A DNA stretch of 64,000 nucleotides, taken from contig CAJNOJ010000008.1 in NCBI GenBank assembly GCA_905250025.1, positions 806,001-870,000 of the forward strand, read 5' to 3'. Shown here one piece after another: positions 10,633-22,532 of the stretch. This DNA is from Adineta ricciae (lineage: Eukaryota; Rotifera; Eurotatoria; Adinetida; Adinetidae). The translations under genes were made by a program, and so were the position numbers. Every line of letters begins with the position of its first letter. Position 1 is the first letter of the stretch. Under the pieces are notes generated by a model. That model made no database searches, was not told the DNA's origin, and saw nothing but the letters and a program-made list of their open reading frames with translations.

Positions 10633-12453
10633 CTACAATTCTGTAAATGTTTATGCTTCCGACTAAAACTATTTTGTCAACGTATACTATGTCGACAGAA
10701 CATTCGATCAAAACTTCTTTTTGAGAATATGTACCAATCTTTGAATTATTTACTTTTACCTGTAGAATTTTTGCCTTTGATTTTTAAGACGGACGGTCCC
10801 CATTTGTGCGTACCTAGCTGTTTTATCGGATAATCTTATTTAATGATGCTCGGGTTGTTTAAACAGAGTTTAGCTATAGAAAATCAATTTGACGTTTTCG
10901 GAATATTCAGTCGGGCAAGTACTACTATGTCGACAAAAGTTTGCTAAACGTCAACATAATTATCCATTCTTTTATTATTTTTTATGTAAATATATGTTTT
11001 TATCATGTCCGTATAATTAGTGCATGTCGATGACAAACTGTATAGGTATATGGCGAGAACGACAACAATCTAATTGCATTTTATATGAGTCACGCGTTAA
11101 TTTCTTTTTAAGGTGAGTTAATTCTAAAAAGAAAATCGAATAGGTTCTGAGGAGAGACGTGAATGACAGTGCTAAAAGAAATATTATACCCATCTACTCG
11201 CCTCCTCCTCCTCCACCTACGTTATCTACTAACGATAGGTGATGCATAATTACATATCCTTCATGAATATAAATTCAAACAACAGTTTTTTTTTTACTGA
11301 AGTCACTATTCTTTTTTGCTATTCAATCTTGCATGCGTTGATGAAAATGAACTTGATAGTGACGACACAGATTTATAAAAGCATAAATGCACGTGATTCT
11401 TCCAGTGGAACAGATTTCACACGCTAAAATCTATGTTAGTCGGATGATAGTTAATAGATATCGTCGTACACGTAGAATCCGGCTTTTCTTAGTCAATTCA
11501 AATCGAGATAGGTTTACGTCGTGTCGTGATTGACGCAAACGATAGTGTGTAGGGTGTCTCCGATATACTCCATTAGGCGAGTAAGCAGAGAAGTTTTTAG
11601 GAAGTCGTATGGAAGAAGAAAAAAGAAAATTAAGCAAATATTTTCTTCGTCGTTCGACAGAACATTTCTCGCAAGTATAAAAGTCTTGATGAGCATCTTA
11701 AAATCAAGGATAAGTTTTTGTGATTATTGAACATAGAAAAAAGATGACATTTTGATTTGTTCGAAACACTATTCATGTCAAGATGATAATTCAATAGCTT
11801 ACAATATGTACTGATTCTATTGTCCTTATTCTTCTCTTTTTCTATACGCAAGATTTATCTGTTAATGAGATTGTGACAACGAGAGATAGATTTCTATTCA
11901 AAATCAGCTCCTTCGGAGAGAATGACAACCGATGTATCTAGTTTTGAGAAAGAACAAACTGACACTCATTTCTACTACTGCATGCTTTGATGTGACTATG
12001 CCCTTAATTACTCTGAGTAAATTATGTTTCAATCAGACTAAAAATAGAGTTCAGAAGTTCTTCGATGAACATGACTTGAACAGAAGGCGTTATTAGAAAA
12101 GATTTATTTTCCGACCCGGCGTCATTTCATGAGTATAGAGAAGAAAAGCTGTTAAACAGATGGTGAGCTAAACTACTTTCTACACTGGTTTGTAGAACTT
12201 TCCATTCCAATCAGTATGATAAGCGATAGTACATAACACAATTTGTGACAGACGACTTACTTTAAAATTCAAATATTTTCCTCTAAGTCAGGCGCGTATG
12301 CAGATGAACGTAGGTAGAGCAGATGCGTAACTTTGATATAAAAGCGGTTAAATTCAGTTATATCTGGTAACATAAATTAAATTTTCAATTGGATCTCTTT
12401 TTAGGCTTACAGATTTTTCATTGACGAAGAAAACGAAACCTTGATTCTTCTCT
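10633..12453. other. long intergenic region
   Basis: About 1.8 kb between the divergent F-box/LRR and neuropeptide 2 genes. It contains T-rich tracts and a short CTC/CCT run near 11200. Open frames at 11.2-11.9 kb overlap one another on both strands and show no domain, signal peptide or splice logic. No tRNA-like fold seen. Confidence 0.5.
12337..12345 (+). promoter_or_regulatory. TATA box of neuropeptide gene 2
   Basis: A consensus tataaaagc, 117 nt before the ATG at 12454. The leader that follows contains an acceptor-like tttttag, so a 5' UTR intron or trans-splice site is possible. Confidence 0.5.
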
Positions 12454-12892
12454 ATGGCTCAGGTAAGTGTGTGCACATCGATGAACAACAATTCGTATGC
12501 TTCGTTTGGTGTCATTTCAGTTTATTCCAGTGTTCCACTTAACTTTCCATCTCTGCACTCTGTTTATTTTCTTAATGTTGCTTATCCATTATCGACAAGT
12601 CTCGGCTTACAATGTTTACCGAGTAAATTCTTATTCACCTCAATCACTGCCGTTTGATGACAATAGTGACAATTCATTGAACATGTTTTCTGAAAGCGAC
12701 GAACCTATTGATGATGAATTCTCGTTACCAAATCCATTCGTAAACCGACTGTATTCAAGTTACTATCGACCAAGTCCAACTTTCAAATTACGTCATGGTA
12801 TAGCTCAAATTGCTCCCTACAAAAAACGCACAATCCCGTTAGAACTTCAAAAAGCACTGTATGCTCATGGAATTGTTGGTCGCCGTCGTTAG
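12454..12892 (+). CDS. neuropeptide-like precursor 2 (paralogue of the 4.9 kb gene)
   Basis: A 126-residue secreted precursor. Exon 1 is 9 nt (12454-12462, ATG GCT CAG before gtaagt) and exon 2 is 12521-12892, the same structure as the gene at 4910. The signal peptide core is CTLFIFLMLLIHY; the spacer is acidic and Ser/Pro/Tyr-rich and differs from the first precursor. The end is again KKR, then TIPLELQKALYAHGIV, then G-RRR: one Ile-to-Leu change in 16 residues. So the mature amidated peptide is under strong constraint while the rest has diverged, as expected for neuropeptide paralogues. AATAAA lies near 12960. Receptor and tissue unknown. Confidence 0.82.
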
Positions 12893-13516
12893 TCGAAAGA
12901 CTGTCTGATGAAGATAAAGGTGGACAAATACTCCTACCAGCTTTGTTTTGATTTCCATCAAATAAAAAAAAGAAACTATTCACGTGAATTTTCTCGTTTC
13001 ACATAAATCACACATCCAATCGAGGGATTCTATCAGAAATCTGTTTTGCTAAATTACTCCCGATGCGATTGTGTAAATATTGTCATTTGCTTCAGCGGAA
13101 TATTTGCTTGACATCAAATTATGACCTTATGACACGGATATGTGCAAAACATTTGCTCGAAAGTGCCTGTTGAACTTGTTGCCGAAAAAGACAAACAAAT
13201 GTGTACGCGCCTAGATTTTCAATGCGTTCATAGCACAATCTCAGTCGTGTAAAACATCATCCTCTTTACACAATTAATGCGAAACGCGCCTTTATTAGAC
13301 AGAAATGTTTCCAGCTGTCAAACGAGGATTAAATCCTCGTCGTGCAGAATGTGAAAAGAGAAACTCTTTTTCAAGAACAAAGATGTCGCAAGCCGCACGC
13401 GTAAACTTTCATTTATTCGTGTTTTGCTTTTTGTGCATGAGTCATGCAGACGTTGGATTTTAGTGCTATTGCAATTACTTGTTTTTCGTTGCATTTCATT
13501 CGAAATAAATATCAAA
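12893..13516. other. intergenic, 5' flank of ARIH1
   Basis: Holds the 3' UTR of neuropeptide 2 and the 5' flank of the ligase gene. An inverted repeat around gaggattaaatcctc near 13323 is short. A small upstream coding exon of ARIH1 could hide here but none is convincing. Confidence 0.45.
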
Positions 13517-15236
13517 ATGATTGAGAAAGAATCGGAAACGGCAATTACTACCAATGAAAAGATGAAATATAGTTTAGTGACTGCAGAAGAGGCACTGAAA
13601 GAAATTACTAAAACAGCAAAAGAAATGAACGAAATACTTGGTCTACCATCAACAACATTGGTCCGATTAATACTCAATCATTTTCATTGGGATAAAAATA
13701 CCCTAACAGGTATATAAATTAAGAAAAGAATATTTTACTAGTTGATTTCTTTAGAGGAATATTACGAAAATCCTGAAAAGCTATTCTGCACACTTAATGT
13801 TGCAAATCCGTATCTTTCACCATCACTTCAGTGGAATCCTCTTTCACCAGCTATCGGCCCATCAACGAATCCCGTACTTAACACTACTGAACAGCCAACC
13901 ACTGCTGGCAATGCAGTTTGTCGAACGTAACTAATTCAAACGTAAAATCATATAACATTGCCTTCTTCTCTCTAGCTGTTATTCTGAAAAATCAATTGCT
14001 GAGTTTTATTCACTCCCATGTCGACATCAGCATTGTTTGTCCTGTTGGCAAATCTATCTTCAATCGAGTATATATCAAACCGGCTGTGGGCAGCCTGTTC
14101 ATTGTCCATCCCGTTGTATTCAAATAATCGACGACGAACAAATATTGAAATTATTAGCTAATAATCCTGATCTTCAGGAACGTTATAAAAAGCATCTAGT
14201 GGATGGATTTGTTCAAACAAATCGTCTGACACGTTGGTGTCCAGGCAATGGATGTACGATGATAGTCAAAATGAAAACTTATTCGCCGAAGTGCGCACAG
14301 ATGATCGAATGTGATAAGTGTTCGAGTGTGTTTTGTTTTCAATGCTCGAAACAATGGCATGACCCAGTTCTATGCTCCGTATTACAAAAATGGGAACAGA
14401 AGAATCAGGATGAATCAATGAATGGGAAATGGATTATCGCAAGTAAATCATCACACTTGTTCGTTGCGAGGTATTCTATTCGAATTTCGTTCTAGATACC
14501 AAAGAATGTCCGAAATGTCATTCCAGTATCGAAAAAAATGGTGGTTGTAATCATATGAGTAAGATAAGTTTACTATGTTTTGTTTTTAAATAAGAATTGT
14601 TTAGCGTGCAGAAAACCTGGCTGTGGTCACGAATTCTGTTGGTTATGTTTTGGTATGTAGTAGACATGAGATAGCAAATGATTCACATGCCCATGGAAAT
14701 AATTTTCGTTTTAAGGTAATTGGAACGGACATCAACAATGCAACGTTTACAGACAAGAAGAAATCGAAAAAAATCAATCTGAGGCTCGAGAAGCCCTCGC
14801 TCGTTACATGCACTACTATACACGATATCAATCACATAATCAATCGCTCGAATTTGAAGAGAAACTATCAGATCAAGTAAAACAACGTGTACAAGAAATG
14901 CAAGCAGAAGGGATGACCTACACCCAACAACAATCTGTTCAGAAAGTTTTCGCTGTTCTTCAACAATGCCGGCGAACACTAAAGTATACATATCCATTTG
15001 CATATTATTTAGAACGAAACAATCAGTCAGAGATCTTCGAGCAAAATCAAGCTGATCTCGAACGAGCCACAGAGACTTTATCGGAATTTCTGGAGAAAGA
15101 AATTACTGCTGATCCAGATGCTATCGTAGCATTGATGAATAAAACAAGCTATTGTGATCAACGACGAAGAATCTTACTAGATCATTGCAAAGATGGATAT
15201 AGTAAGAATTACTGGGACGGAATCGATCCAAATTAG
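13517..15236 (+). CDS. ARIH1: E3 ubiquitin ligase Ariadne-1 (RBR type)
   Basis: RING-between-RING ligase that takes ubiquitin from an E2 onto its own catalytic Cys and works with neddylated cullin complexes. Exons: 13517-13709, 13755-13926, 13976-14442, 14496-14558, 14605-14652, 14716-15236; 487 residues. Order: UBA-like segment ([20 protein letters not shown]), RING1 from Cys120 ([14 protein letters not shown]), IBR ([17 protein letters not shown]), Rcat with CPKC and GGCNHM, where Cys295 is the predicted catalytic residue, then the Ariadne helical domain ([19 protein letters not shown]). All zinc ligands checked are present. The usual acidic and glycine-rich N-terminus is short or missing, so an upstream exon is possible. 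AATAAA at 15302. Confidence 0.92.
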
Positions 15237-15377
15237 TTTTGAATATTTTTTTTATTTTCGTATTTTTATGTCAATACATATTTCTGTCTTGTTCGCGCTG
15301 AAATAAACAAGAATTGAGAAATCTGCGTGTATGAATACGAGCAGATTCTATGCGATCATATTTTAGATTGCAAACAA

Positions 15378-15791
15378 ATGTTTGCTTCCTTATCTTTATC
15401 TTCATCTTCTCAATGGATCACGAGAATGATCTCACGTTCATATTCATCAAAACGTGCAATATCACCCCGATTGCGCTTTTATATGGACACTCATGCGGTC
15501 TACGGTGAGCAATGCGACGTCCCCAAAGCCAAAGCATCAAAGCAAAGTGAATTGAATCTCTTTCAAGGAAGCACGCCGAAAAACGTATTCGACAGCGATA
15601 CAGAAGCACTGTACGGTGAATCCTCAGGTTTCTATCGAGCTCGAAGTGTTCCAAAAGGTGTTTCTATCTCCGAACGTAAGAAACATCTTCGCGAGCTATT
15701 TCGTATTCCACGCGGCCATCGGATTTCTTCGTATTCTCAAGCATACATTCCAGATATATATTTAGGTTTAACAAAAAAGAATGTGAAATAA
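15378..15791 (+). CDS. hypothetical protein, 137 residues
   Basis: An open frame 141 nt after ARIH1 on the same strand. An acceptor-like atattttag ends 11 nt before the ATG, as expected for a trans-spliced downstream gene or a 5' UTR intron. The protein is basic and Ser-rich at its N-terminus (MFASLSLSSSSQWITRMISR). It contains two similar short motifs, DTHAVYGE near residue 38 and DTEALYGE near residue 77, then a basic C-terminus. I recognise no family. Codon use resembles its neighbours. AATAAA at 15831 fits as its poly(A) signal. Confidence 0.55.
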   Translation: MFASLSLSSSSQWITRMISRSYSSKRAISPRLRFYMDTHAVYGEQCDVPKAKASKQSELNLFQGSTPKNVFDSDTEALYGESSGFYRARSVPKGVSISERKKHLRELFRIPRGHRISSYSQAYIPDIYLGLTKKNVK

Positions 15792-16017
15792 CGCTACATT
15801 GTTTATATACATATCCATTTAATAAAAGAAAAGTAAAGCTTCTCGACAACATATAAATGTCATCTATCCCTAAGACAAATATTCGAATAAAACTCTCCTT
15901 TTCGGGCAACAAATCGCGTGCGAAGGCAATGCCTGAATGAAAACTAATTATATTTCTGTAAACATTGCTACACAAAAATAAAACTCAAATCAATCTCAGT
16001 TTTGTCGTTGAGGAGAT

Positions 16018-17681
16018 ATGTCGAACGGCGGAACCGTTTGCCATTCTGCATCGACACGTTCAAGTCAAATATCTGTACGAAAACAACGTATCGAACGTTG
16101 GATACAAAAAGATCCTTTAGAAAACTCATTTTCTCAATCGAATCGACTTCTTCGCATGGGATTGCTTCGATTAGGTGACCAACGGGAAAAACTCATCGAA
16201 CGACATAATTACAATCAGAAACTGTTCGTTAATAAACAAGCAATACGATATAAAGACAACGAATCGATTCTCAAGTCAGTCAACTCTTTCGATCAAAACA
16301 GATCTGAATAGTCTTTTCTAAATAATTTCAGTACATTGAATTATGTTAGAAAATGTTGTCATTATTTTGATATGACCGATATCGCTGAAGAATCGATCGA
16401 TCCACAAAAGCTTCTCGAAGAAAATCAAATAAATCGATTGGCTCGTACTCCATCAGCAAATGAAAATAATACATTGAAAATCAAACGAAACTTAGCACAG
16501 CAAACGAACAAGCAATTGAATAGTTCATTGACTGAAGTATTCCTTCGACACAATAAAAAACATATTCAAAAACCGGTAAATATTATCTATTTCTAACATA
16601 TATGTTTATGTTCATACTCTAGTCGACGACTATTGAAGCAACAGAAAACGATGGTAATCAAGATCGTCATGTCCAATTTCAATTAAACAACAGACGAAAT
16701 ATTCAGTCTGCTCTTGTATCGAAGAAGACGACATCTCCTATCGATAAGAATAAACAATCCGACCGAAATGTCACATCAGCCTATGGCTTACGAACGTATC
16801 AAATAGCTTCACCTGATTCTGTTCCTATAATGACAACAGTTGATCAAATGGAAGAACAGATGAAACCGATAATACATTCCAGACGATCGCCGACGAGAAT
16901 GATTTCAACGAAAAGTACTCTGCAGCAATTTCGCCTTCACCCAGAGCGATTNACATCTCCTATCGATAAGAATAAACAATCCGACCGAAATGTCACATCA
17001 GCCTATGGCTTACGAACGTATCAAATAGCTTCACCTGATTCTGTTCCTATAATGACAACAGTTGATCAAATGGAAGAACAGATGAAACCGATAATACATT
17101 CCAGACGATCGCCGACGAGAATGATTTCAACGAAAAGTACTCTGCAGCAATTTCGCCTTCACCCAGAGCGATTTTTAAGTCAATCGAATCGCTATTTGCC
17201 ATTATTACGTCGTCAAGCTCTAAAAGCTCAGTCGCACTTAAAAGATACCGATGGTTCGGATTTAACATATGATGATGCAAAATCGTTTTTGAGTGAAGAA
17301 ATTGAGTCAAAGTAGGTGAATACTATTTTGATTCAATTTGCATTTTTCTATTCTTATAGCCATTCGAAAAAACCAAAAGTTCGAGCACCGAAGAAAATCG
17401 ATCTTATGGAGACGACAGTTGTTGATACATCTGAACGTACGATGGCCCTTTCACGTCTTCGTCAACGTGAATACACACATTTACAAAAGCTAGTTCATTC
17501 CAAATCCATCGATCACATTCTCGAACCTTTATCACCCTCAAAACAACCGCAATCGCGATGTTTAAAAGACGTTCTACATTCGATTGATTCGCTGCGCTGT
17601 TCGACAACATGTCAAAATCAACAACGACGACAAAGCGACATCGAGAGAAATATTTCGAAACTCGGCATTTTAATATTTTGA
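16018..17681 (+). CDS. hypothetical basic protein, model spans an artefactual duplication
   Basis: Four exons: 16018-16274, 16332-16575, 16623-17311, 17360-17681, all in phase, giving 503 residues as assembled. Exon 3 contains two identical 221-bp copies separated by one N; if these are one sequence, the true protein is about 429 residues. The protein is rich in Lys, Arg, Ser and Gln, lacks signal peptide or membrane segments and is probably largely disordered with short helices (QSNRLLRMGLLRLGDQREKL; LSRLRQREYTHLQKLVHSK). No known domain recognised. An acceptor-like tcaatctcag lies 18 nt before the ATG. Confidence 0.65.
16731..17173. repeat. 221-bp direct duplication around a single N (assembly artefact)
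   Basis: Bases 16731-16951 and 16953-17173 appear identical; base 16952 is N. Unit plus N is 222 nt, so the reading frame survives. Perfect identity plus an N at the junction points to an unresolved contig overlap, not a tandem repeat. Confidence 0.85.
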
Positions 17682-18984
17682 TACTCAAAACAAAAACATC
17701 GAATTTCGTTTCACTTCGCTCCTTTGATCTGAATAAATACAAGATCTTATTACAATCTTATTGATTTAACGATCTGGCCGATGATGAAAACAGAGATTAA
17801 GTCAATTTGAAAATGACCATGCCTATTAATCGTCTTCATAAATCGAGTCGATCGACTACGGATGTTTTTCGATTCACTTCTGACATTTAACTATAGATTA
17901 TTCATGACACTCAGAACGAGATAGATTTCTTTGAATGCCTTCCAGCTCTTTGATTGATATCTATTTACCAAATATGTTTTGTTTTTGTTCTTTATGTCAA
18001 GCGTGTGTGTAGAGAAATCTTCCTCGCATAATCGTTTAGTCAACGGAAATGCATCCTTTGACAAATGAACGTTTAAATAGGTGCATAAGCCTTTCGATAT
18101 CTCTATCCGATTTGATCAATACTGAAGAACCTGTGCATGAGAAACGCATCTACAAGTCGAGTGATGATGATGTTTTTTTCTCTCATGCTTAGAGATAAAT
18201 TTTTTCTCAAGGTACGAATCGATGTGAGAACAAGTGCATGCACACCGAATAGACATACTACAGACTGTTATTAAATGAGTCGACCAAGAGACAAAGACGA
18301 GAACTCGTGCAAGATTTGCCGATTGTACTTAACGGTTTTTTTTATCGCTTGAAAACTCTGTCATTGTGCGCAAAAATTATTGAAAAGACGTTCGGAAGAA
18401 GAAGAAGAAAAAAAAAGATGAAGACAGAACAATTGACAAACCATCAATCTCCTCGATTAAAAAACTTGTTTCTCTCATTCTTCTATCATTTTTTAATAAT
18501 CACAATAATAATAGAAGTGAATTAATGAAAACGTAGAGAAAAAAAATCTCTCATGATTATTTTTCATTTCAGAATACTTGTTTCATATTGGTTCTGTTGA
18601 TGAACATGGGATGAATAGAAGATCAAATTAGTGTGTTACCAGACGAATCATGGTCAAACGAATCTTAAGTCATCAGAATATCAACACGTGCGGACGTAAG
18701 TCGAAACAATGGTGTTTCTTCAAAGTGTAAAGATTAATAATTGATCTGAATGAATGCATACTCGTTCATTAAATTTTCTAATTCTTTTCTTTTGTCAACG
18801 AACTGATTTTCTCTATTTATCTTTAACAAAGAGTAAATATCCTTCGGTGATGGAAAAAAACAATCCGATCAATTTCCTCTCTATCAACATAAAACTTGTT
18901 AATTTCGTCTTTCGCAGTCAAGAAATCGCGCATACACAATGACATTCTCGGGTTTCTCTGATAAAACAGGATGAATAAGAGCGC
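17682..18984. other. intergenic, 5' flank of SLC6 gene
   Basis: About 1.3 kb with homopolymer A and T tracts. Small open frames near 18.3 and 18.8 kb are low-complexity and unsupported. Confidence 0.5.
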
Positions 18985-21900
18985 ATGGTGATCAATTACG
19001 AGTCACTTAATAGAGAAAGTCGTCATCTTCTATCTGAAGATACTAGCTGTCGAGTGTTTATTTTAGGTGATGATGGTGATATGGTAAGAAAACATTCACA
19101 TACCGATGAGAATGATAATAATCATTTAACCGCTGAGAACGCGAATCCAGTTGCAATGATACCTATTCATAATGGTACAACTGATGAAGAACATCCAAAG
19201 AAGAGAAACAGTGTAACTTTGGTCAATCTTCCAACGACAAATCGATCACATCAGTTGCGAACAGAAGCACGAGAACAATGGAGTGAAAAACTAGATTTCC
19301 TCTTATCAATTATTGGTTTCGCAGTAGATCTAGCGAATATATGGCGATTCCCATATTTATGTTATAAAAATGGCGGAGGTACCTTACTAAATATTTCCGT
19401 TCCTTTCAGAAAACTTTCTTCTCTCTTCGCAGGTGCATTTCTCATTCCATATGCTCTTTCAGTTATCCTGGGCGGCATGCCTTTATTCTATTTGGAACTA
19501 CTTCTTGGTCAATATTATCGACAAGGTTCCATAACATGTTGGAAAAAGATCTGTCCTCTCTTAGCCGGNNNNNNNNNNNNNNNNNNNNNNNNNNNGGAGG
19601 TACCTTACTAAATATTTCCGTTCCTTTCAGAAAACTTTCTTCTCTCTTCGCAGGTGCATTTCTCATTCCATATGCTCTTTCAGTTATCCTGGGCGGCATG
19701 CCTTTATTCTATTTGGAACTACTTCTTGGTCAATATTATCGACAAGGTTCCATAACATGTTGGAAAAAGATCTGTCCTCTCTTAGCCGGAATCGGCTGGG
19801 CTGTGACGGTCATTGCTTTCTATACTGATTTTTACTACAATGTGGTGATTTCTTGGGGATTATATTATCTTTTTGCTTCGTTTAAACGGATCCTGCCGTG
19901 GAGTGAATGCAGTATATGATTTAGTTTGTAGTTTTCGGTTGATTTTCAATGTTTGTTTCCTAGATAATTCATGGAACACAGAACATTGCTCGACAGTCAA
20001 TACACGTCGAGATTTTATTGCAAATTGTACGAAGTTTTTAAATTCAACGGAGAAGACTTTTGAACAGAACTATCTCTATGAAAACTGTTCCACTGCATTA
20101 GCAAATTCGAGAATCGTTTCGCCAGCGCAAGAATACTTCCAGTAATTCAAACATTTGTCTCGAAACTATTTTCAAATTTTCTCTTACAATTTAGCTTGCA
20201 AGTGTACCGGCTACAACCACAACGGCATCTTAGCTTGGGCCATCTCGGTAACGTCAATCTGGAAAATCTTGCTTGTCTAGCAATAATCTATCTGATCTGT
20301 TACTTTTCGATGTGGAAAGGAATTAAAACATCAGGCAAAGTAGACAAATCGTATGAATTTTCTCTACGATTCACTTTCTTCTGTCTTCTCTATTTAGGTC
20401 GTATGGTTTACAGCATTGTTTCCTTATGTGGTTTTAACCATTCTCATGATTCGCGGGTTATTTTTACATGGTTCAATGAAAGGTATTGAGTATTATATCA
20501 AACCTGATTTGAGTCGCTTGAGTGATGCGTCCGTATGGGTCGATGCGGCATCGCAAACATTCTTCTCTCTGGGTCCTGGTTTCGGTGTCCTCATGGCATT
20601 CGCAAGTTATAACGACTTTCATCATAATGTTTTCCGGTAGGATTTTGTCTGAATTTTCTCAAATGTAAACTCCATTGATTTGCTTGTAGAGATGCAATGA
20701 TTACAGTAGCAGTCAATAGTTTGACGAGTTTTGCAAGTGGATTCGTCATTTTCATGTTTTTGGTAAGTATCGCTCATTCATGAGTCCAATTGGTCTCGGG
20801 TAGAACACTTAAGACAGATACTACGATGTCTCGATGAGTATTAGTTTCTTATACTTGTTGGCCGTTTATTAATTTTCCTGAGAAACACATTAACAGTAAT
20901 TAAAAGATTTTTGTTTCTTAGGGTTACATGAGCGAAATATCTGGACGGGAAATTAATGATGTTGCAGAACAAGGCTCAACACTTGTGTTTATTGTCTATC
21001 CTGAAGCCATAGCAACCATGCCATGGGCACCTGTCTGGGCGATATTTTTCTTCTTAATGTTACTAACACTCGGCCTAGACTCGTCGGTAATTATTTATGA
21101 CGACAATTCAAATTTCGTACGTCTTTCCCATTATGTCGCTTCTGTTTAGTTTGGAGGAAGTGAAGCAATTATTACAGCGCTGAGCGACGTGTTTCCAGTG
21201 CTACGACGGCATCGTGAATGGTTTGTTGGGATATTATTTTTCTTTTATTTTCTCATCGGCATACCGAGTTGTACTGATGCTGGTGTTTATTTTGTTGAAT
21301 TATTACAAAACTATGCAGGTATAACAGAAAACACGAGAGTAAAGATGCGGGACGTGTTCTAAATTTTTGAATTCTCATTGTAGCCTTTTATTCAATCATC
21401 ATCGCAGTACTTTTCGAAGCTATTGCAGTTTCATGGCTCTATGGTATCAAACGAATTAGTGAAGATATACAGGAAATGTTAGGAAGTAAACCTGGCAAAT
21501 TTTGGATTGTAACATGGTGTTTAGCAGCACCATTGTTTCTTGGAGTAATCAATATCTGTTGCACTTATTCTCTTTATCTTATCATTTCTCTTTCAAGGGC
21601 ATCGTTCTTTCTGGTCTTATACAACATATTCATCCGACATATGGAAAATTAACCGACCCGTTCTATTATCTGGTCTGGAGCATTCATTCAATCCTTTTTT
21701 TTAATTTTCTTTTCGTATATTTCAGTATCCCGATTGGAGCCACTTGATTGGTTGGATATTTGCTTTATCTTCAGTTATATTCATCCCAGGTGTGGCAATC
21801 TATCAATTACTTATAGAGCGAGGCAGTTTAGCAACGGTATGTGTACACATCTTTCAGAAAATCAATGTTCTATTCATTTATTACAGAGATTTCGTTTGGC

Positions 21901-21994
21901 AATAACACCATGGAAAGAGCGAGAAAAGAAACATGTGGAGCCAACCAATACAAACTCTACTGAAACCCATCATTTTCTGCATGAGACTAATTAA
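18985..21994 (+). CDS. sodium-dependent monoamine transporter (SLC6 family)
   Basis: Plasma-membrane symporter clearing a biogenic amine from the synapse with Na+ and Cl-. Exons: 18985-19378, then (second copy of a duplicated segment) 19654-19911, 19964-20141, 20195-20339, 20398-20636, 20690-20762, 20922-21086, 21150-21318, 21384-21544, 21598-21672, 21726-21836, 21887-21994; 691 residues. TM1 reads [15 protein letters not shown]; Asp115 is the amine-binding Asp of serotonin, dopamine and noradrenaline transporters, replaced by Gly in GABA and glycine carriers. The second extracellular loop has the Cys pair and NxT/S sites. TM6 holds [18 protein letters not shown] and the C-terminus has TPWKERE. 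A run of N at 19569-19595 interrupts the gene; the first copy (19433-19568) should be skipped. Which amine is not resolvable here. Confidence 0.9.
19375..19789. repeat. 194-bp duplication around a 27-N gap (assembly artefact)
   Basis: 19375-19568 and 19596-19789 are identical, separated by 27 N. The unit contains a whole intron and part of SLC6 exon 2, so a real duplication would break the transporter; reading one copy restores a standard SLC6 sequence. Confidence 0.88.
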
Positions 21995-22532
21995 TTTATT
22001 TTATATGTGTTTTAATCTCTTTTGCTCTCATATTTTGTTTTTTTCTCATCCTTTTTATGTCGTTTGTATGCACATCAATATCGTCCTTTCTCCTCGGTTT
22101 TTTTTTCTTCTTCTTTGAACACTCATTCTCTCATTACATATTAGCATATTTTATTTTGGCAAGGTCATTAGAATATACTGATGATTGAAATTAATCGGAT
22201 CTTTTCTTCTTCGTTTAAAGAAGAAAATTGATCTCTAATCAATGAAAATCCCCATCTAAGGTCAGCACTTCCTTCCTACCTTATGTCATCTATCTCAATC
22301 AAACAAACGTCTTGTATTAACGTCATTTATATAAGTCTACTATTACCTCGAAGTGCAACGATCGACATTTGAACAGGATCAACTTTCGTATACATATTCA
22401 TCGCTCTACTTTGCATAAGTATATTGATAAGAGGAGCGAAAGAAGATTGATCTTCATTTTAATGATTTGACGTTGAGAGTTTCAACGAAGAAGAATCGAA
22501 CTGTCTCTTTTCTATTGAAATAAAACTTAACG
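21995..22532. other. intergenic, SLC6 / EGF-Hog genes
   Basis: T-rich 3' flank followed by the 5' flank of the EGF-Hog gene. No gene supported. Confidence 0.5.

Noticed and set aside
11239..11851. Several overlapping small frames between the F-box and neuropeptide genes
   Set aside because: They overlap on both strands, are low in complexity and lack any recognisable motif.
16731..17173. A true tandem repeat domain in the 16 kb gene
   Set aside because: Copies are identical and separated by an N, so an assembly overlap explains it better than an evolved repeat.
18307..18942. Small plus-strand frames before the SLC6 gene
   Set aside because: A/T-tract translations without signal peptide, domain or splice context.
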